Source: Firmicutes bacterium HGW-Firmicutes-9
GTDB taxonomy: Bacteria > Bacillota > Clostridia > Christensenellales > CAG-138
DNA length: 64,000 bases
Assembly: GCA_002841395.1 (NCBI GenBank)
Contig: PGZM01000002.1
Coordinates: 318,201-382,200, forward strand
Direction of reading: 5' to 3'
The notes beneath the pieces are model-generated. The model ran no database searches and was not told the origin of the DNA. It saw only the letters and a program-made list of their open reading frames with translations. The translations under genes and the position numbers were made by a program. Positions 18,001 through 26,995 of the stretch are shown here, one piece after another. How positions within the stretch are numbered: position 1 is the stretch's first letter; each line of letters opens with the position of its first letter.

Positions 18001-18741
18001 TTACTCGTTGACTTCTTCTGCTACTTCGCTTGCCGACGCTTCGACATCGGTCATCTGCTCGCCCTGGCGGCCTTCGATCACGGCGTCCGCGATCTTGGCG
18101 GTGATGAGCTTGACTGCACGGATGGCGTCATCGTTGCCCGGAATCGGGTAATCGATCTCGTCCGGATCGCAGTTGGTATCGATGATGGCAACGATCGGGA
18201 TCTTGAGGGTGCGCGCTTCCGCGATGGCGATGTGCTCTTTGCGCGGGTCAACGACGAACATTGCGCTGGGCAGCTTCTTCATCTCTTTGATGCCGCCGAG
18301 GTTTTTCATGAGCTTTTCCTGCTCGCCGCGCAGCTGGATGACTTCCTTTTTGGGAAGCAGATCAAAGTCGCCATTGGCTTCCATGGTCTCAATCTGGCGC
18401 AGACGCGCGATGCGGCCCTGGATGGTCTTGAAGTTGGTCAGCATACCGCCGAGCCAACGCTGATTGACATAGTACATGTCGCAGCGCTTTGCTTCCTGCT
18501 CGATGGATTCCTGCGCCTGCTTCTTCGTGCCGACAAAAAGAACAGACTGATTATTTTCGGCAACGCTGCGCACGAAATTATAAGCCTCTTCAATCTTTTT
18601 TACGGTTTTCTGCAGGTCGATGATGTAGATGCCGTTGCGCTCCGTAAAGATGTATTCTTTCATCTTCGGGTTCCAGCGGCGGGTCTGATGGCCGAAGTGT
18701 ACACCGGCCTCCAACAGTTGTTTCATGGAAATCACGGACAT
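18001..18741 (-). CDS. rpsB: 30S ribosomal protein S2
   Basis: S2 is a primary protein of the small-subunit body. The 246-residue protein begins [20 protein letters not shown] and includes [23 protein letters not shown] and [20 protein letters not shown]. The ATG at 18741 has GGAGG ten bases upstream; extending the frame to 18849 would translate the structured leader. The C-terminus is acidic. Confidence 0.98.
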   Translation of the reverse strand: MSVISMKQLLEAGVHFGHQTRRWNPKMKEYIFTERNGIYIIDLQKTVKKIEEAYNFVRSVAENNQSVLFVGTKKQAQESIEQEAKRCDMYYVNQRWLGGMLTNFKTIQGRIARLRQIETMEANGDFDLLPKKEVIQLRGEQEKLMKNLGGIKEMKKLPSAMFVVDPRKEHIAIAEARTLKIPIVAIIDTNCDPDEIDYPIPGNDDAIRAVKLITAKIADAVIEGRQGEQMTDVEASASEVAEEVNE

Positions 18742-18845
18742 GATAAGTAACCTCCTCGTTCTTTTCTTCCCGGTGTTTCCTTTTCCCCGGTAACCTGCTT
18801 TGTCAGCAGGCACGAGCCGCGGAATCCGCACCGGTGCGTGATGCC
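18742..18845 (-). promoter_or_regulatory. Structured rpsB mRNA leader
   Basis: About 100 bases separate the rpsB promoter from its start. The leader holds the hairpin CCTGCTGACAAAGCAGG and GC-rich complementary blocks (CACCGG and CCGGTG type). S2 leaders in bacteria often mediate autorepression. The match to a known leader family is by position and structure only. Confidence 0.45.
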
Positions 18846-18851
18846 TCAAGA

Positions 18852-18881
18852 ATTATAGCACAACCGTTTTTATTGATGCAA
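18852..18881 (-). promoter_or_regulatory. Promoter of rpsB-tsf
   Basis: TTGCAT and TATAAT are separated by 18 bases on the minus strand. The rpsB leader begins just downstream. Confidence 0.8.
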
Positions 18882-19017
18882 GCGATATTGTGAGATTATG
18901 CGGCTTTTCGCGGCTTTTTCGCACTATTGTCGCAATTCGAGTTGTTCAGCCGAGTTCTACTCGAATATAACCGAGAATCATAATTTTTATCCATCTAAAC
19001 GGTTTGCGATTCGCTCT

Positions 19018-19737
19018 TCACTCTTCTGTATGTACTGCAACTTCTTCGCTTGGATTTTTGCCAAAGGATGGACTCGACGAGATAAGCAACTGGCCGCCTG
19101 CATACAGAATCGGGCCGAATAAGTTTGGCATCAACTTCGCATAGGCGTGCAGTGCGAACTCGATATCGCCAAGATACACGAAGCTTGCGCCAATCGTCAA
19201 AAGAATCGCCTGCGTCTTTGAGAATTTGCTACCGAAGAATGTGGAAACCGCTCTGGTAACCAGGAACGGCAGGATTAAACCGTAAATGTACGCAGGAATC
19301 TGCATGCTTCCTAAGAAAGGCGTAAGATACGTCATCAGGCTGACATACACGATCAACGCGATGAGCCCAACAAGGATGTCCTGCCGGTGAAATCCGTTTA
19401 GGATGGTCAGCCCAATTGAGTAGGTAAGATAAACAAACACAAAGAAGATCAGCCCGCGAATGACAACGAACGGATTTCCCATATCAAGACTCAGGAAATC
19501 TGCGATCAGAGCGATCGACAATCCAACTACAATCCAGATGGTCAATTTCTGCTGCGGATATTTTCCCTTCAAAGACAACAACGCGTTCAAGATGCAGAGA
19601 ATTGTGACTGTCGGCTGAATGACGGCAACGATAGACAGATTCGCAATCTTGCGTGCCCACCAGTAGATGGCAATTCCGATCACCGCAAGAACAACAATGA
19701 TAATCCGCAAAACTGACAAGCTCTTCTTTGATTCCAC
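19018..19737 (-). CDS. YhhN/TMEM86-like membrane protein
   Basis: The 239-residue protein has about eight hydrophobic helices and a short acidic tail. Its layout resembles the YhhN family (some members are lysoplasmalogenases): IALIADFLSLD, then GLIFFVFVYLTYSIGL, then a late GDIEFALHAYAKLMPNLFG with a polar aspartate in a helix. These match the family only loosely. The start is GTG at 19737 with AAGGAG nine bases upstream. It stands alone between the rpsB promoter and the DUF1292 gene. Confidence 0.6.
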   Translation of the reverse strand: MESKKSLSVLRIIIVVLAVIGIAIYWWARKIANLSIVAVIQPTVTILCILNALLSLKGKYPQQKLTIWIVVGLSIALIADFLSLDMGNPFVVIRGLIFFVFVYLTYSIGLTILNGFHRQDILVGLIALIVYVSLMTYLTPFLGSMQIPAYIYGLILPFLVTRAVSTFFGSKFSKTQAILLTIGASFVYLGDIEFALHAYAKLMPNLFGPILYAGGQLLISSSPSFGKNPSEEVAVHTEE

Positions 19738-19940
19738 GTGTGAATTCTCCTTGTTTCATAATATCACGAAATAAACCATCAGCGATTCGCCGATGTATTT
19801 ACCTCGTATGCATATGATGTTATTCGTTGTAATTTAGTAGAATAAATTTAGATCTGTGAGTAGTTTGTATGAAAATTGGAATGAAAGTACAAAGAGGATT
19901 TCATCACAAATTGAGAAAATCCCCAACCTTGTATGGAAGA

Positions 19941-20231
19941 TTACTCGTCTTCTTCCTCGTCGCCGTCTGCCATCTCATCAAACAGCTCGATAAACTCGTT
20001 AAACACTTCGTCGAGCAGAACCGGATTCTCGATGGTCACAAAGTTCTCGCCGCCTTTTTCTTTAACCACCTCGAGCAGCACAACTTCATCGTCATCAACG
20101 TTTTCTACATTGTCGATGGGTAACAGCGCAGCAAAACGCTTCCCCTCGTAGTCAAATGTCATGACGAGGTCAAATTTGACGGTGTTTCCGCTTTCGTCGA
20201 TCAACTCGATGACGGTGTTCTGCTCTTCCAT
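19941..20231 (-). CDS. DUF1292 family protein
   Basis: This 96-residue acidic protein matches DUF1292: IELIDESGNTVKFDLVMTFD, KRFAALLP and VLLEVVKEKGGENFVTI, ending in a run of D and E. No activity is known for the family. In Firmicutes it is usually encoded right after ireB and ruvX, exactly as here. The ATG at 20231 has AGGGA five bases upstream and is preferred over an in-frame TTG at 20252. Confidence 0.85.
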   Translation of the reverse strand: MEEQNTVIELIDESGNTVKFDLVMTFDYEGKRFAALLPIDNVENVDDDEVVLLEVVKEKGGENFVTIENPVLLDEVFNEFIELFDEMADGDEEEDE

Positions 20232-20264
20232 GCGTCCCTGCTTTCTGCTCAATGGCGGATTTTA

Positions 20265-20687
20265 TTATTTGTTTCCGTGCGCGTCCAGATAGCCCTGCAA
20301 AATCACGACGGCTGCGACCTTGTCGATCACCTGCTTGCGCTTATCACGGCTGACATCCGCTTCGAGCAACACCCGTCGCGCGCTCGCGGTTGTCAGTCGT
20401 TCATCCTGAAACGCGTGGTCGCCGTCCCACTTCTCAAGTACGGCCTCAGCAAACTCACGCGTAATCTGCGCCTGAAAGCCATAGCTGCCGTCCATGTTGC
20501 GCGGAAGGCCGAACACAAGCTTAACGGGCTTATAGCCGTTTGCGAGCTTGATCAGATGGTCGACATCTTTCTCTAGATCATCCGTGCGGTGATAGGTTTC
20601 AATGCCCTGTGCGGTGATGCCCAGCGGGTCACTAACCGCGACGCCGATGCGCTTTTCACCTATGTCAAATGCGAGTATACGAAGCAT
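20265..20687 (-). CDS. ruvX: RuvX/YqgF family Holliday junction resolvase-like protein
   Basis: The 140-residue RNase H-fold protein begins RILAFDIGEKRIGVAVSDP, with the catalytic aspartate at D8, contains VFGLPRNMDGS, and ends with DERLTTASARRVL and DKVAAVVILQGYLD. The family is linked to Holliday junction resolution and to 16S rRNA 5'-end processing. It sits between ireB and the DUF1292 gene, a conserved order. Confidence 0.95.
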   Translation of the reverse strand: MLRILAFDIGEKRIGVAVSDPLGITAQGIETYHRTDDLEKDVDHLIKLANGYKPVKLVFGLPRNMDGSYGFQAQITREFAEAVLEKWDGDHAFQDERLTTASARRVLLEADVSRDKRKQVIDKVAAVVILQGYLDAHGNK

Positions 20688-20690
20688 GCG

Positions 20691-20945
20691 TTACTGTTTC
20701 CCTTCCACGTACGTGCGAACCAGTTCTTCAAGCAGCTCGTCACGTTCGATGCGGGAAATCAGGTAGCGGGCATTGTTATGGCTCGTGATATACGTCGGAT
20801 CGCCGGAAAGCAGATATCCTACGATCTGGTTCACGGGATCATACCCCTTTTCGCGCATGGCAGCATATACGCTGATCAGCGTATCGCGCGGACTGCGCTT
20901 TTCTCTGGGCAGTTCAAATTGCTGTGTTTCTCTTCTATCATCCAT
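20691..20945 (-). CDS. ireB: IreB family regulatory protein
   Basis: The 84-residue protein matches the IreB (formerly DUF965) family: [40 protein letters not shown] and [19 protein letters not shown]. In Enterococcus, IreB is a phosphorylated substrate of the PASTA kinase IreK. It is the first gene of the ireB-ruvX-DUF1292 group. Confidence 0.95.
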   Translation of the reverse strand: MDDRRETQQFELPREKRSPRDTLISVYAAMREKGYDPVNQIVGYLLSGDPTYITSHNNARYLISRIERDELLEELVRTYVEGKQ

Positions 20946-21068
20946 TTGAGTTCACCTCATGCGAATTATACCAAAAATGCGCTCAAAGTAACAGCCCTTT
21001 TCACCACATTTACTGATTTTGCCATTCGTTCACATTGTGCTCCTTCCAAATTCGTTCAATCATTGAAT

Positions 21069-21100
21069 GAAAAAGAACGCCCGCTGATTTGCGGACGTTC
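21069..21100 (-). terminator. Terminator after yajC
   Basis: GAACGTCCGC pairs with GCGGGCGTTC around AAATCA on the minus strand, followed by TTTTTC. Confidence 0.85.
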
Positions 21101-21117
21101 TAATTTGGTTGAAAGAG

Positions 21118-21444
21118 TTATTTGACAACTTCCTGCGTCATCTCGTTCTCGACGCCTGCGTCTTCTACCTGCGCAATTGCGCCGCGGGCAAACACGAGCT
21201 TCACTTTGTCGGGACCGACAAGCAGGATGACGGTGTCGTCCTTAATCGTGCCGATGGTGCCGTAGATGCCGCCGATGGTGCGGACGCGATCGCCGGCCTT
21301 AAGGCTGCCAAGCATGTCCTTGACCTTCTTGTCGCGGCGGCGCTGCGGGATGATCATGATGGCGAACATCGCGACCATGAGAACGATCAGAAGACCGTAG
21401 CTGCTAAAAAAGCTGGAGAGACCTTCGGTAAAACTGCTGCTCAT
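21118..21444 (-). CDS. yajC: Preprotein translocase subunit YajC
   Basis: The 108-residue protein has one membrane helix (about 16-34), IIPQRRRDKKVKDM and the KAGDRVRTIGGIYGTIGTI core of YajC, an accessory of the SecDF-YajC export complex. It is a single-gene unit with its own promoter and terminator. In many Clostridia yajC sits with the SCIFF genes and secDF; here it does not. Confidence 0.95.
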   Translation of the reverse strand: MSSSFTEGLSSFFSSYGLLIVLMVAMFAIMIIPQRRRDKKVKDMLGSLKAGDRVRTIGGIYGTIGTIKDDTVILLVGPDKVKLVFARGAIAQVEDAGVENEMTQEVVK

Positions 21445-21483
21445 ATTGTAAAAAACCTGTACCCTTCTTAAAAAGTCAAATTC

Positions 21484-21512
21484 AGTCTATCGTATCGCGG
21501 AAACTACGTCAA
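21484..21512 (-). promoter_or_regulatory. Promoter of yajC
   Basis: TTGACG and TAGACT are separated by 17 bases on the minus strand, about 40 bases before yajC. Confidence 0.65.
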
Positions 21513-21579
21513 GACTTACGATTGTGTCAATTATGCAAAACAAGCAAATCCAGCTGTTGAGCAACCGATTTTCGGCGCA

Positions 21580-21612
21580 TATACAAGAAACAGGCGATAT
21601 TTCGCCCGTTTC
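21580..21612 (-). terminator. Terminator after nifU
   Basis: GAAACGGGCGA and TCGCCTGTTTC form an 11-base stem with one G-T pair and a 4-base loop, followed by TTGTAT on the minus strand. Confidence 0.7.
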
Positions 21613-21623
21613 TCTATCAATAT

Positions 21624-22004
21624 TTATTTCGCTTCGTCGCGCTTCTTCATGTAGTCTTCGATTGCGGCCTTGACCGCCTCTTCCGCAAGCACGCTGCAAT
21701 GAATCTTAGCAGGCGGCAACCCTTCCAAAGCTTCGACGACCGCCGCGTTGGTAATCTTGAGCGCTTCATCTACGCTCTTGCCTTTGATCATCTCGGTGGC
21801 CATGGAGCTCGTCGCGACAGCCGCGCCGCAACCAAAGGTCTTAAACTTCACATCGCGGATGATCTCGTTTTCATCGATATCCAGAAAGATCTGCATGATA
21901 TCGCCGCACTTTGCGTTGCCGACGGTGCCGACGCCGCTTGCGCTCTCAATCTCGCCAACGTTTCTCGGATTCTTAAAGTGATCCATAACTTTTTCGGTAT
22001 ACAT
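21624..22004 (-). CDS. nifU: Fe-S cluster scaffold (NifU/IscU N-terminal type)
   Basis: The 126-residue protein is the scaffold on which IscS-derived sulfur and iron are assembled. The three cluster cysteines are C33 (AKCGD), C59 (FGCGAA) and C103 (KIHCS), with D35 beside the first. It lacks the C-terminal NFU domain, as usual in Clostridia. It is the last gene of the iscR-iscS-nifU operon. Confidence 0.96.
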   Translation of the reverse strand: MYTEKVMDHFKNPRNVGEIESASGVGTVGNAKCGDIMQIFLDIDENEIIRDVKFKTFGCGAAVATSSMATEMIKGKSVDEALKITNAAVVEALEGLPPAKIHCSVLAEEAVKAAIEDYMKKRDEAK

Positions 22005-22065
22005 AAATCCTATCTCCTCATTTATGATCTGGCGCAGGCTGTTCGCAATGCGTCGGTATTCAAAA

Positions 22066-23232
22066 TTACTTCTGTTTGGGATACAGCGGGGACATGTCCC
22101 GCAAACGCTGTATGATCTGCGGCAAAAGATCGAGCACGTAGTCGATCTCCTCTTCCGTCGTAAACTCAGACAGCGTCAGGCGGAGTGAACCGTGCGCAAT
22201 CTCGTGCGGCAGACCCATCGCAAGCAACACGTGTGAAGGATCGAGCGAACCGCTTGTGCAAGCGGAGCCGCTGGACGCCGCGATACCGTTGATATCCAAC
22301 ATCAGAAGAATGCTTTCGCCTTCAATATAGCGAATGCTATAGTTGACGTTGTTCGGCAGGCGGTTGGTCGGGTGGCCGTTGAGCTTCACATCCGGAATGG
22401 TATCGGCAATGCCTTTGAGCAGCTTGTCACGCAGTGCACCGACCTTTACCGCGTTTTCCGTCATGTGTTCGTTGGCGAGCTTCAGCGCGGTCGCAAGACC
22501 GACGATGCCGGGTACGTTCTCCGTACCTGCGCGGCGCTTCTTCTCCTGTCCGCCGCCGATGATCAACGAAGGAATGCGTACGCCCTTTCGAATGTACAGC
22601 GCACCTACTCCCTTGGGTCCGTGAAACTTATGCGCCGAGATTGCCATCAGGTCGATATTCATCTCGACAACGTCGATCGGAACATGTCCTGTCGCCTGTA
22701 CGGCATCGGTGTGAAATAAAACGCTTTTATCGCGGCAGACTTTGCCAATTTCCGCGATCGGATTAATCGTACCTACCTCGTTGTTGGCGAACATGATCGA
22801 GACCAGAACGGTATCGTCGCGCAGCGCGTTTGCGACGCTCTCCGCGCTGACAACAGCATATTCGTCAACCGGAAGAATGGTCAGGTCGATCAAACCTTCG
22901 CGCTCCATCGCCTGGAGTGTATAAAGCACAGCGTGATGTTCCACCGCGGAGGTGATGACATGTTTGCCCTTCTTCTTGTTGGCGGCAACCGCACCGCGCA
23001 GCGCCATATTATCGCTCTCCGACCCGCCGCCGGTGAACACGATCTCATCGGGTTTGGCGTTGATGACCGCAGCGACGTCTTTGCGTGCGCTATCGAGCAG
23101 CTGCTCTGCTTCCCGCGCAAACTCGTGCAGGCTGGAGGGGTTTCCGTAATAGGTGGTAAACGCGGGAATCATCGCGTCTACAACTTCTTTGCGCACCATG
23201 GTGGTTGCGGCGTTGTCAAGATAAACCTTCAT
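22066..23232 (-). CDS. iscS: Cysteine desulfurase
   Basis: This PLP enzyme takes sulfur from cysteine for Fe-S clusters and tRNA thiolation. The 388-residue protein has YLDNAATT at the N-terminus, H100 (EHHAV), D176 (FHTDAVQ), the PLP lysine K202 (SAHKFHGPKG) and the active cysteine C325 (SSGSACTSG). It could equally be called nifS. It lies between iscR and nifU. Confidence 0.97.
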   Translation of the reverse strand: MKVYLDNAATTMVRKEVVDAMIPAFTTYYGNPSSLHEFAREAEQLLDSARKDVAAVINAKPDEIVFTGGGSESDNMALRGAVAANKKKGKHVITSAVEHHAVLYTLQAMEREGLIDLTILPVDEYAVVSAESVANALRDDTVLVSIMFANNEVGTINPIAEIGKVCRDKSVLFHTDAVQATGHVPIDVVEMNIDLMAISAHKFHGPKGVGALYIRKGVRIPSLIIGGGQEKKRRAGTENVPGIVGLATALKLANEHMTENAVKVGALRDKLLKGIADTIPDVKLNGHPTNRLPNNVNYSIRYIEGESILLMLDINGIAASSGSACTSGSLDPSHVLLAMGLPHEIAHGSLRLTLSEFTTEEEIDYVLDLLPQIIQRLRDMSPLYPKQK

Positions 23233-23265
23233 GCTTCTATCCTCTTTATATTATCTTCCGAAAAA

Positions 23266-23718
23266 CTATTCACAAACATTCTTACAGGGGTTACCGCGCG
23301 ACTTTTGCTGAACATAATCGTCCGCGAGTTCGCGGATTGTCGTGCGCACCAATACGTCGTTGATCCGCGTCTGAAGCTTGAGAAACAATGGCCGCGCCGA
23401 GCAGGAACACGCGCTCGTGCAGTTGTGATGCTCTGTACCAACGCAATCGACAATCGCAGTCGAGCCTTCCAGCAAATTCAGCACGCGCTGTACGTTCAGC
23501 TCTGCAGGATCGCAGGTGAGTTCATATCCGCCCTGCGCGCCGCGAACAGTGTCCACAACGCTTCCCTTCTTCAGCTCACGCAGCAGTTGCTCCAGATAGC
23601 CTTCTGAAATTCCCTGCGAAGCAGCCAAAACAGGAAGAGAGACCGGCCCGGTGCCATATGCTATGGCGAGGTCGATCACCGCTTTTAATCCATAACGGCT
23701 GCGCGTAGAGAGCTTCAT
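23266..23718 (-). CDS. iscR: Rrf2 family regulator, IscR-like
   Basis: The 150-residue regulator has an Rrf2 winged helix (MKLSTRSRYGLKAVIDLA, SEGYLEQLLRELKKG, VDTVRGAQGGYEL) and a cysteine group C92, C100, C104 and C106 that can hold an Fe-S cluster. It is expected to sense cluster status and repress its own operon. The ATG at 23718 with GGAA six bases upstream fits the conserved MKLST start; the frame extends five codons further without support. A promoter with an overlapping dyad lies upstream. Confidence 0.93.
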   Translation of the reverse strand: MKLSTRSRYGLKAVIDLAIAYGTGPVSLPVLAASQGISEGYLEQLLRELKKGSVVDTVRGAQGGYELTCDPAELNVQRVLNLLEGSTAIVDCVGTEHHNCTSACSCSARPLFLKLQTRINDVLVRTTIRELADDYVQQKSRGNPCKNVCE

Positions 23719-23748
23719 AGCGTTCCTTTCCAACGAGTGTACTTAAAC

Positions 23749-23795
23749 CCTAGTAAATTAGTTGCCTTACGGGCATAGAATAGCATTTTACTAGG
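23749..23795. promoter_or_regulatory. Inverted repeat at the iscR promoter, candidate operator
   Basis: CCTAGTAAA (23749-23757) and TTTACTAGG (23787-23795) are perfect inverted copies. The second arm lies between the -35 and -10 boxes and the first lies just inside the transcript. This is where an autorepressing IscR would bind. Confidence 0.55.
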
Positions 23796-23805
23796 TTATT
23801 GTCAA
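23777..23805 (-). promoter_or_regulatory. Promoter of iscR-iscS-nifU
   Basis: TTGACA and TATTCT are separated by 17 bases on the minus strand, about 60 bases before iscR. Confidence 0.85.
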
Positions 23806-23835
23806 GCGATGTTTTACAAAACAGATTGAATTGTG

Positions 23836-24333
23836 TCACCTGCTTTTTTGCTCCAGATCGAGCAGCGCTTCTTTCACCGGAACCCCGCCGGCATATCCCG
23901 TCATCGCGCCGCCTGCGCCGAGCACGCGATGGCACGGGACCGCGATCATAATCGGATTTCTGTTGCACGCCATGCCGACCGCACGCGAGCCTTTGGGGTT
24001 ATCAACCGCTCTGGCGATGTCGCCATACGTCTTTGTTTCGCCAAACGGAATTGTCAACAGTGCGTTCCAAACGCTCTTCTGAAACGGTGTGCCATCCGCT
24101 TTCATCGCAAACGTAAACGCTGTCCGCTTTCCATCAAAGTATTCCTGCAGTTCCCGTTTTGCTTGATCCAGCACAGGTTCATTCCCTTTCTCTTCCGGAA
24201 TGACATCATTTTCACGGGCAAGGCTGATTGCGCAGACTGCATGATCTCTTGCCTCGATGATCAAAACCCCAATGGGTGTATTCAAAATTGCTTTTGATGT
24301 TTGTGTGATCGTTGATTTTTCCTGACGCGCCAT
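23836..24333 (-). CDS. ogt: Methylated-DNA-protein cysteine methyltransferase
   Basis: This suicide enzyme removes methyl groups from O6-methylguanine. The 165-residue protein has the C-terminal DNA-binding domain with TPFQKSVWNALLTIPFGETK, the arginine-finger region SRAVGMACNRNP and the acceptor cysteine C134 in IAVPCHRVLG. The ATG at 24333 with GGAGG five bases upstream is preferred over an in-frame TTG six codons earlier. It is a single gene between iscR and the divergent plus-strand pair. Confidence 0.95.
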   Translation of the reverse strand: MARQEKSTITQTSKAILNTPIGVLIIEARDHAVCAISLARENDVIPEEKGNEPVLDQAKRELQEYFDGKRTAFTFAMKADGTPFQKSVWNALLTIPFGETKTYGDIARAVDNPKGSRAVGMACNRNPIMIAVPCHRVLGAGGAMTGYAGGVPVKEALLDLEQKSR

Positions 24334-24383
24334 ACTGTCCTCCGTAGTCAAACCTTACGTTTCTTTTTATTATAAACGACATA

Positions 24384-24392
24384 TGGTATACT
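24384..24392 (+). promoter_or_regulatory. Extended -10 element TGGTATACT
   Basis: An extended -10 box lies about 78 bases before the plus-strand gene at 24470; no -35 box is clear. The same element occurs at 38076, 63411 and 63435. Confidence 0.4.
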
Positions 24393-24469
24393 GAGCAAAA
24401 CAATCTACTTAGAATGCCGAATCAATATAATACGACTTGACTCACTTTTCTAAGAAAGGACGAACACAG

Positions 24470-25000
24470 ATGGAAGACATACAGGATAGACTTGCTCTCG
24501 AATCGGTAGAAGCACCGGAAACAGCTTCGGAACAGCAGGCATCTTTTGAAGTAATCGACTATGTGCGCGAACTATTCCTCAACTCCGAAGAACAGAAGAA
24601 ACTGGAACAAAAGAAAATCAAGCTGATGCGCACTTGCGTCGCCCTGCTCTCCGCCGTTGCGTTTGTCATCATTGTGAGTGCCGCGGTTCTCGTGCCGACG
24701 CTGCTGACAACCGTTTCAGAAGCGAACAAAGCGCTCGTAACGATTCAGCAGATCGACGTAGAAACCCTGACAACCAACTTTGACGAGCTGACTGTGACGG
24801 CAGCCGACTCCTTCGAGTCTGTCGGTGAAGCGGTCAAAGTGCTCGATGCGCTCGATATGGCGTCGCTCAACGCAACCATTGCGGAGCTCAAAACGGGCGT
24901 AGCATCGTTCTCTAAGCTCGACATCGAAACGCTAAATGAAGCGATCGCAAACCTCAACGCAACCATTGAGCCTCTTGCACGTTTGTTTGGCAAGAAATAG
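24470..25000 (+). CDS. Single-pass membrane protein with internal repeats, function unknown
   Basis: I do not recognise a family. The 176-residue protein has an acidic N-terminal segment (1-45), a basic EQKKIKLMRT, one membrane helix (about 53-77), and an external or coiled tail. The tail carries three related units: IDVETLTTNFDEL, LDMASLNATIAEL and LDIETLNEAIANL. Such amphipathic repeats suggest a coiled coil or an assembly surface. AAAGGA lies about nine bases before the ATG. It is followed after 87 bases by the GT-C-like gene and may be co-transcribed with it. Confidence 0.75.
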   Translation: MEDIQDRLALESVEAPETASEQQASFEVIDYVRELFLNSEEQKKLEQKKIKLMRTCVALLSAVAFVIIVSAAVLVPTLLTTVSEANKALVTIQQIDVETLTTNFDELTVTAADSFESVGEAVKVLDALDMASLNATIAELKTGVASFSKLDIETLNEAIANLNATIEPLARLFGKK

Positions 25001-25087
25001 CTTTTGCACTCGCGGGCATGATTGCCCGCTTTGTCATGCGAAGAATCGCATTCTCACAAACGCTAAATAAGGAGATTATCATCCGTT

Positions 25088-26980
25088 ATGGCGGAACTCT
25101 TATCCATCCTCTATATCGCGCTCTTTGCCGCATCCGGCATCGGCATAAGCCGCTTTTTGTTCTCCCGCGAGAAACCGTTGGTTCGTATCTGGCTCGGTCT
25201 TGCGCTGGGCATGGCGATGTTCATCTGGTTCCCTGCGCTGTTTTCCTTCCTGCTTGGGTTCTATCTGCCCGCGCAGTTGTTGGGTTTACTGTTGGCTTGT
25301 CTTGCCGGTATCGCTGGGTTCTACTTCTCCCGCAAGAAATCGCTTGTCGCTTCTCCGTGGAAAGTGGAAGTACCGTTTTTCATTGCCGGGGGCTTACTGT
25401 TGACTGTCTGCCTCGTGCTGCTCTCCACGCACACGATCGTACCGCGCGACGGCGCACTTTATGTTGGACAATCGACCTACGGCGATCTTGCGATGCACCT
25501 CGGCTTCATCTCCAGCATCGCTACGCAGGGCACATTTCCGCCGATGTACTCCATTTGCCCGGATATGCCGGTCAACTATCCTTTCCTCTGCGAAAGTGTC
25601 GGCTCCACGATCTATCTATTGGGCACCAGCCTTCGCTTTGCGACGATGGTGACCGCATCTTACGCTATTCTACTCGTCATCATGGGCGTGTATTGCTTCT
25701 TTCAGGAATGGCTTGGCGAAACGCGTAAGTCCGTGTTTGCAATGCTGTTGTTCTTCGTTGGCGGTGGGTTCGGTTTCTGGTATTTCTTCGACCTCCTCAA
25801 AGACAACCCGCAGAATCTAACCCGGCTGTTTACCGCATTTTACGAAACGCCGACCAACTTCGTTCCGAACGGAATGCGCTGGGTCAACCCGATTGCGGAT
25901 ATGATGATTCCGCAGCGTGCGCTGCTCTTTGGCTGGTCGCTCCTGTTTCCATGCCTGTTTTTACTGCATCGCGGTGCGATCAAGCGTGACACAAGCGCGT
26001 TCATTCCGCTTGGCGTACTTGCCGGCGCACTGCCGCTCATCCATACGCACTCTTTCCTCGCGCTCGGTATCGTCAGCGGGTTTTATCTGATTCGCTCTTT
26101 CATCAAGAACGAAGGCAAGACGCAATGGTTTGGGTACGCAAAATATCTCGGCATCGTGCTATTGCTCGCGTTGCCGCAGCTCGTGTTCTTCACCTTCAAA
26201 CAGTCTGGCGGATTTTTGAAATTCCACTTTAACTGGGCGAATGAATCGGATAATTACATCTGGTTCTACATCAAAAACTTTGGTCTGATCGCGCTTCTCG
26301 CACCTGTCGCCTTTCTTGCGGCAAACAAAGAGGAGAAAGGCATCGTCGGTGGAGCGATACTCATTTGGCTCATTGCGGAATTTATCCAGTTTCAGCCAAA
26401 TCCGTATGACAACAATAAGCTGCTCTTCATCGCGTTCTTATATGCCTGCGGTCTTGTCGGCTCCTGGTTGTTTGACGCGAAAGACAGGCTCACACGGGGA
26501 GCCGCGCGAAACCGCCTCAGCATTGCACTCTTGTCTGCAATCGTCTGCGCAACGATGTTCCTCTCCGGAGGCCTCACGCTGGGACGCGAATACGTATCAG
26601 AATATCAGCTCATCGACGCGGATCAGGTGGCGGCTGCAGAGTTCGTTAAAGAGAATGCCGCGCCCGATGCAACGTTCCTGACATACAACAACCACAACAA
26701 CTGCATCGCCGCGCTGACGGGGCGAAACATCGTCTGCGGTTCCGGTTCTTATCTGTTCTTCCACGGTGTGGCTTACTCCGCGCGCGAGCAAGCCTTACCG
26801 CTGCTCTATGAGGAGCCTTCTACTTACTTCGGCGCATACTCCAAGCAATATGATATCGACTATGTGTTCATCGGTTCCAGCGAGCTAGCGAACTACACGA
26901 TCGATCTACCGTACTTCGCGGATCACTTTGACGTGTTCTATCAGAACAATTCGGTTACGATTTACAGAGTGAACCCATAA
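25088..26980 (+). CDS. Large polytopic membrane protein, GT-C glycosyltransferase-like
   Basis: The 630-residue protein has about 12 to 14 hydrophobic helices and a hydrophilic C-terminal part (about 510-630). After the third to fourth helix comes a loop with RDGALYVGQSTYGDLAMHL, an acidic motif of the kind found in the first outside loop of GT-C transferases that use polyprenyl-phosphate sugars. Further loops hold FPPMYSICPDMPVNYPFLCE and NPIADMMIPQR. It has no recognised family name beyond this architecture. AAGGAG lies upstream at a longer than ideal distance (about 13 bases). A bidirectional terminator follows. It may glycosylate a lipid or an envelope polymer. Confidence 0.7.
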   Translation: MAELLSILYIALFAASGIGISRFLFSREKPLVRIWLGLALGMAMFIWFPALFSFLLGFYLPAQLLGLLLACLAGIAGFYFSRKKSLVASPWKVEVPFFIAGGLLLTVCLVLLSTHTIVPRDGALYVGQSTYGDLAMHLGFISSIATQGTFPPMYSICPDMPVNYPFLCESVGSTIYLLGTSLRFATMVTASYAILLVIMGVYCFFQEWLGETRKSVFAMLLFFVGGGFGFWYFFDLLKDNPQNLTRLFTAFYETPTNFVPNGMRWVNPIADMMIPQRALLFGWSLLFPCLFLLHRGAIKRDTSAFIPLGVLAGALPLIHTHSFLALGIVSGFYLIRSFIKNEGKTQWFGYAKYLGIVLLLALPQLVFFTFKQSGGFLKFHFNWANESDNYIWFYIKNFGLIALLAPVAFLAANKEEKGIVGGAILIWLIAEFIQFQPNPYDNNKLLFIAFLYACGLVGSWLFDAKDRLTRGAARNRLSIALLSAIVCATMFLSGGLTLGREYVSEYQLIDADQVAAAEFVKENAAPDATFLTYNNHNNCIAALTGRNIVCGSGSYLFFHGVAYSAREQALPLLYEEPSTYFGAYSKQYDIDYVFIGSSELANYTIDLPYFADHFDVFYQNNSVTIYRVNP

Positions 26981-26995
26981 GCACAACGCAAAACA

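Noticed and set aside
16972-18750. 592-codon open frame on the plus strand
   Set aside because: It lies antisense to tsf and rpsB, both certain genes. Long antisense frames come from codon bias in GC-rich third positions. The predicted protein shows no domain.
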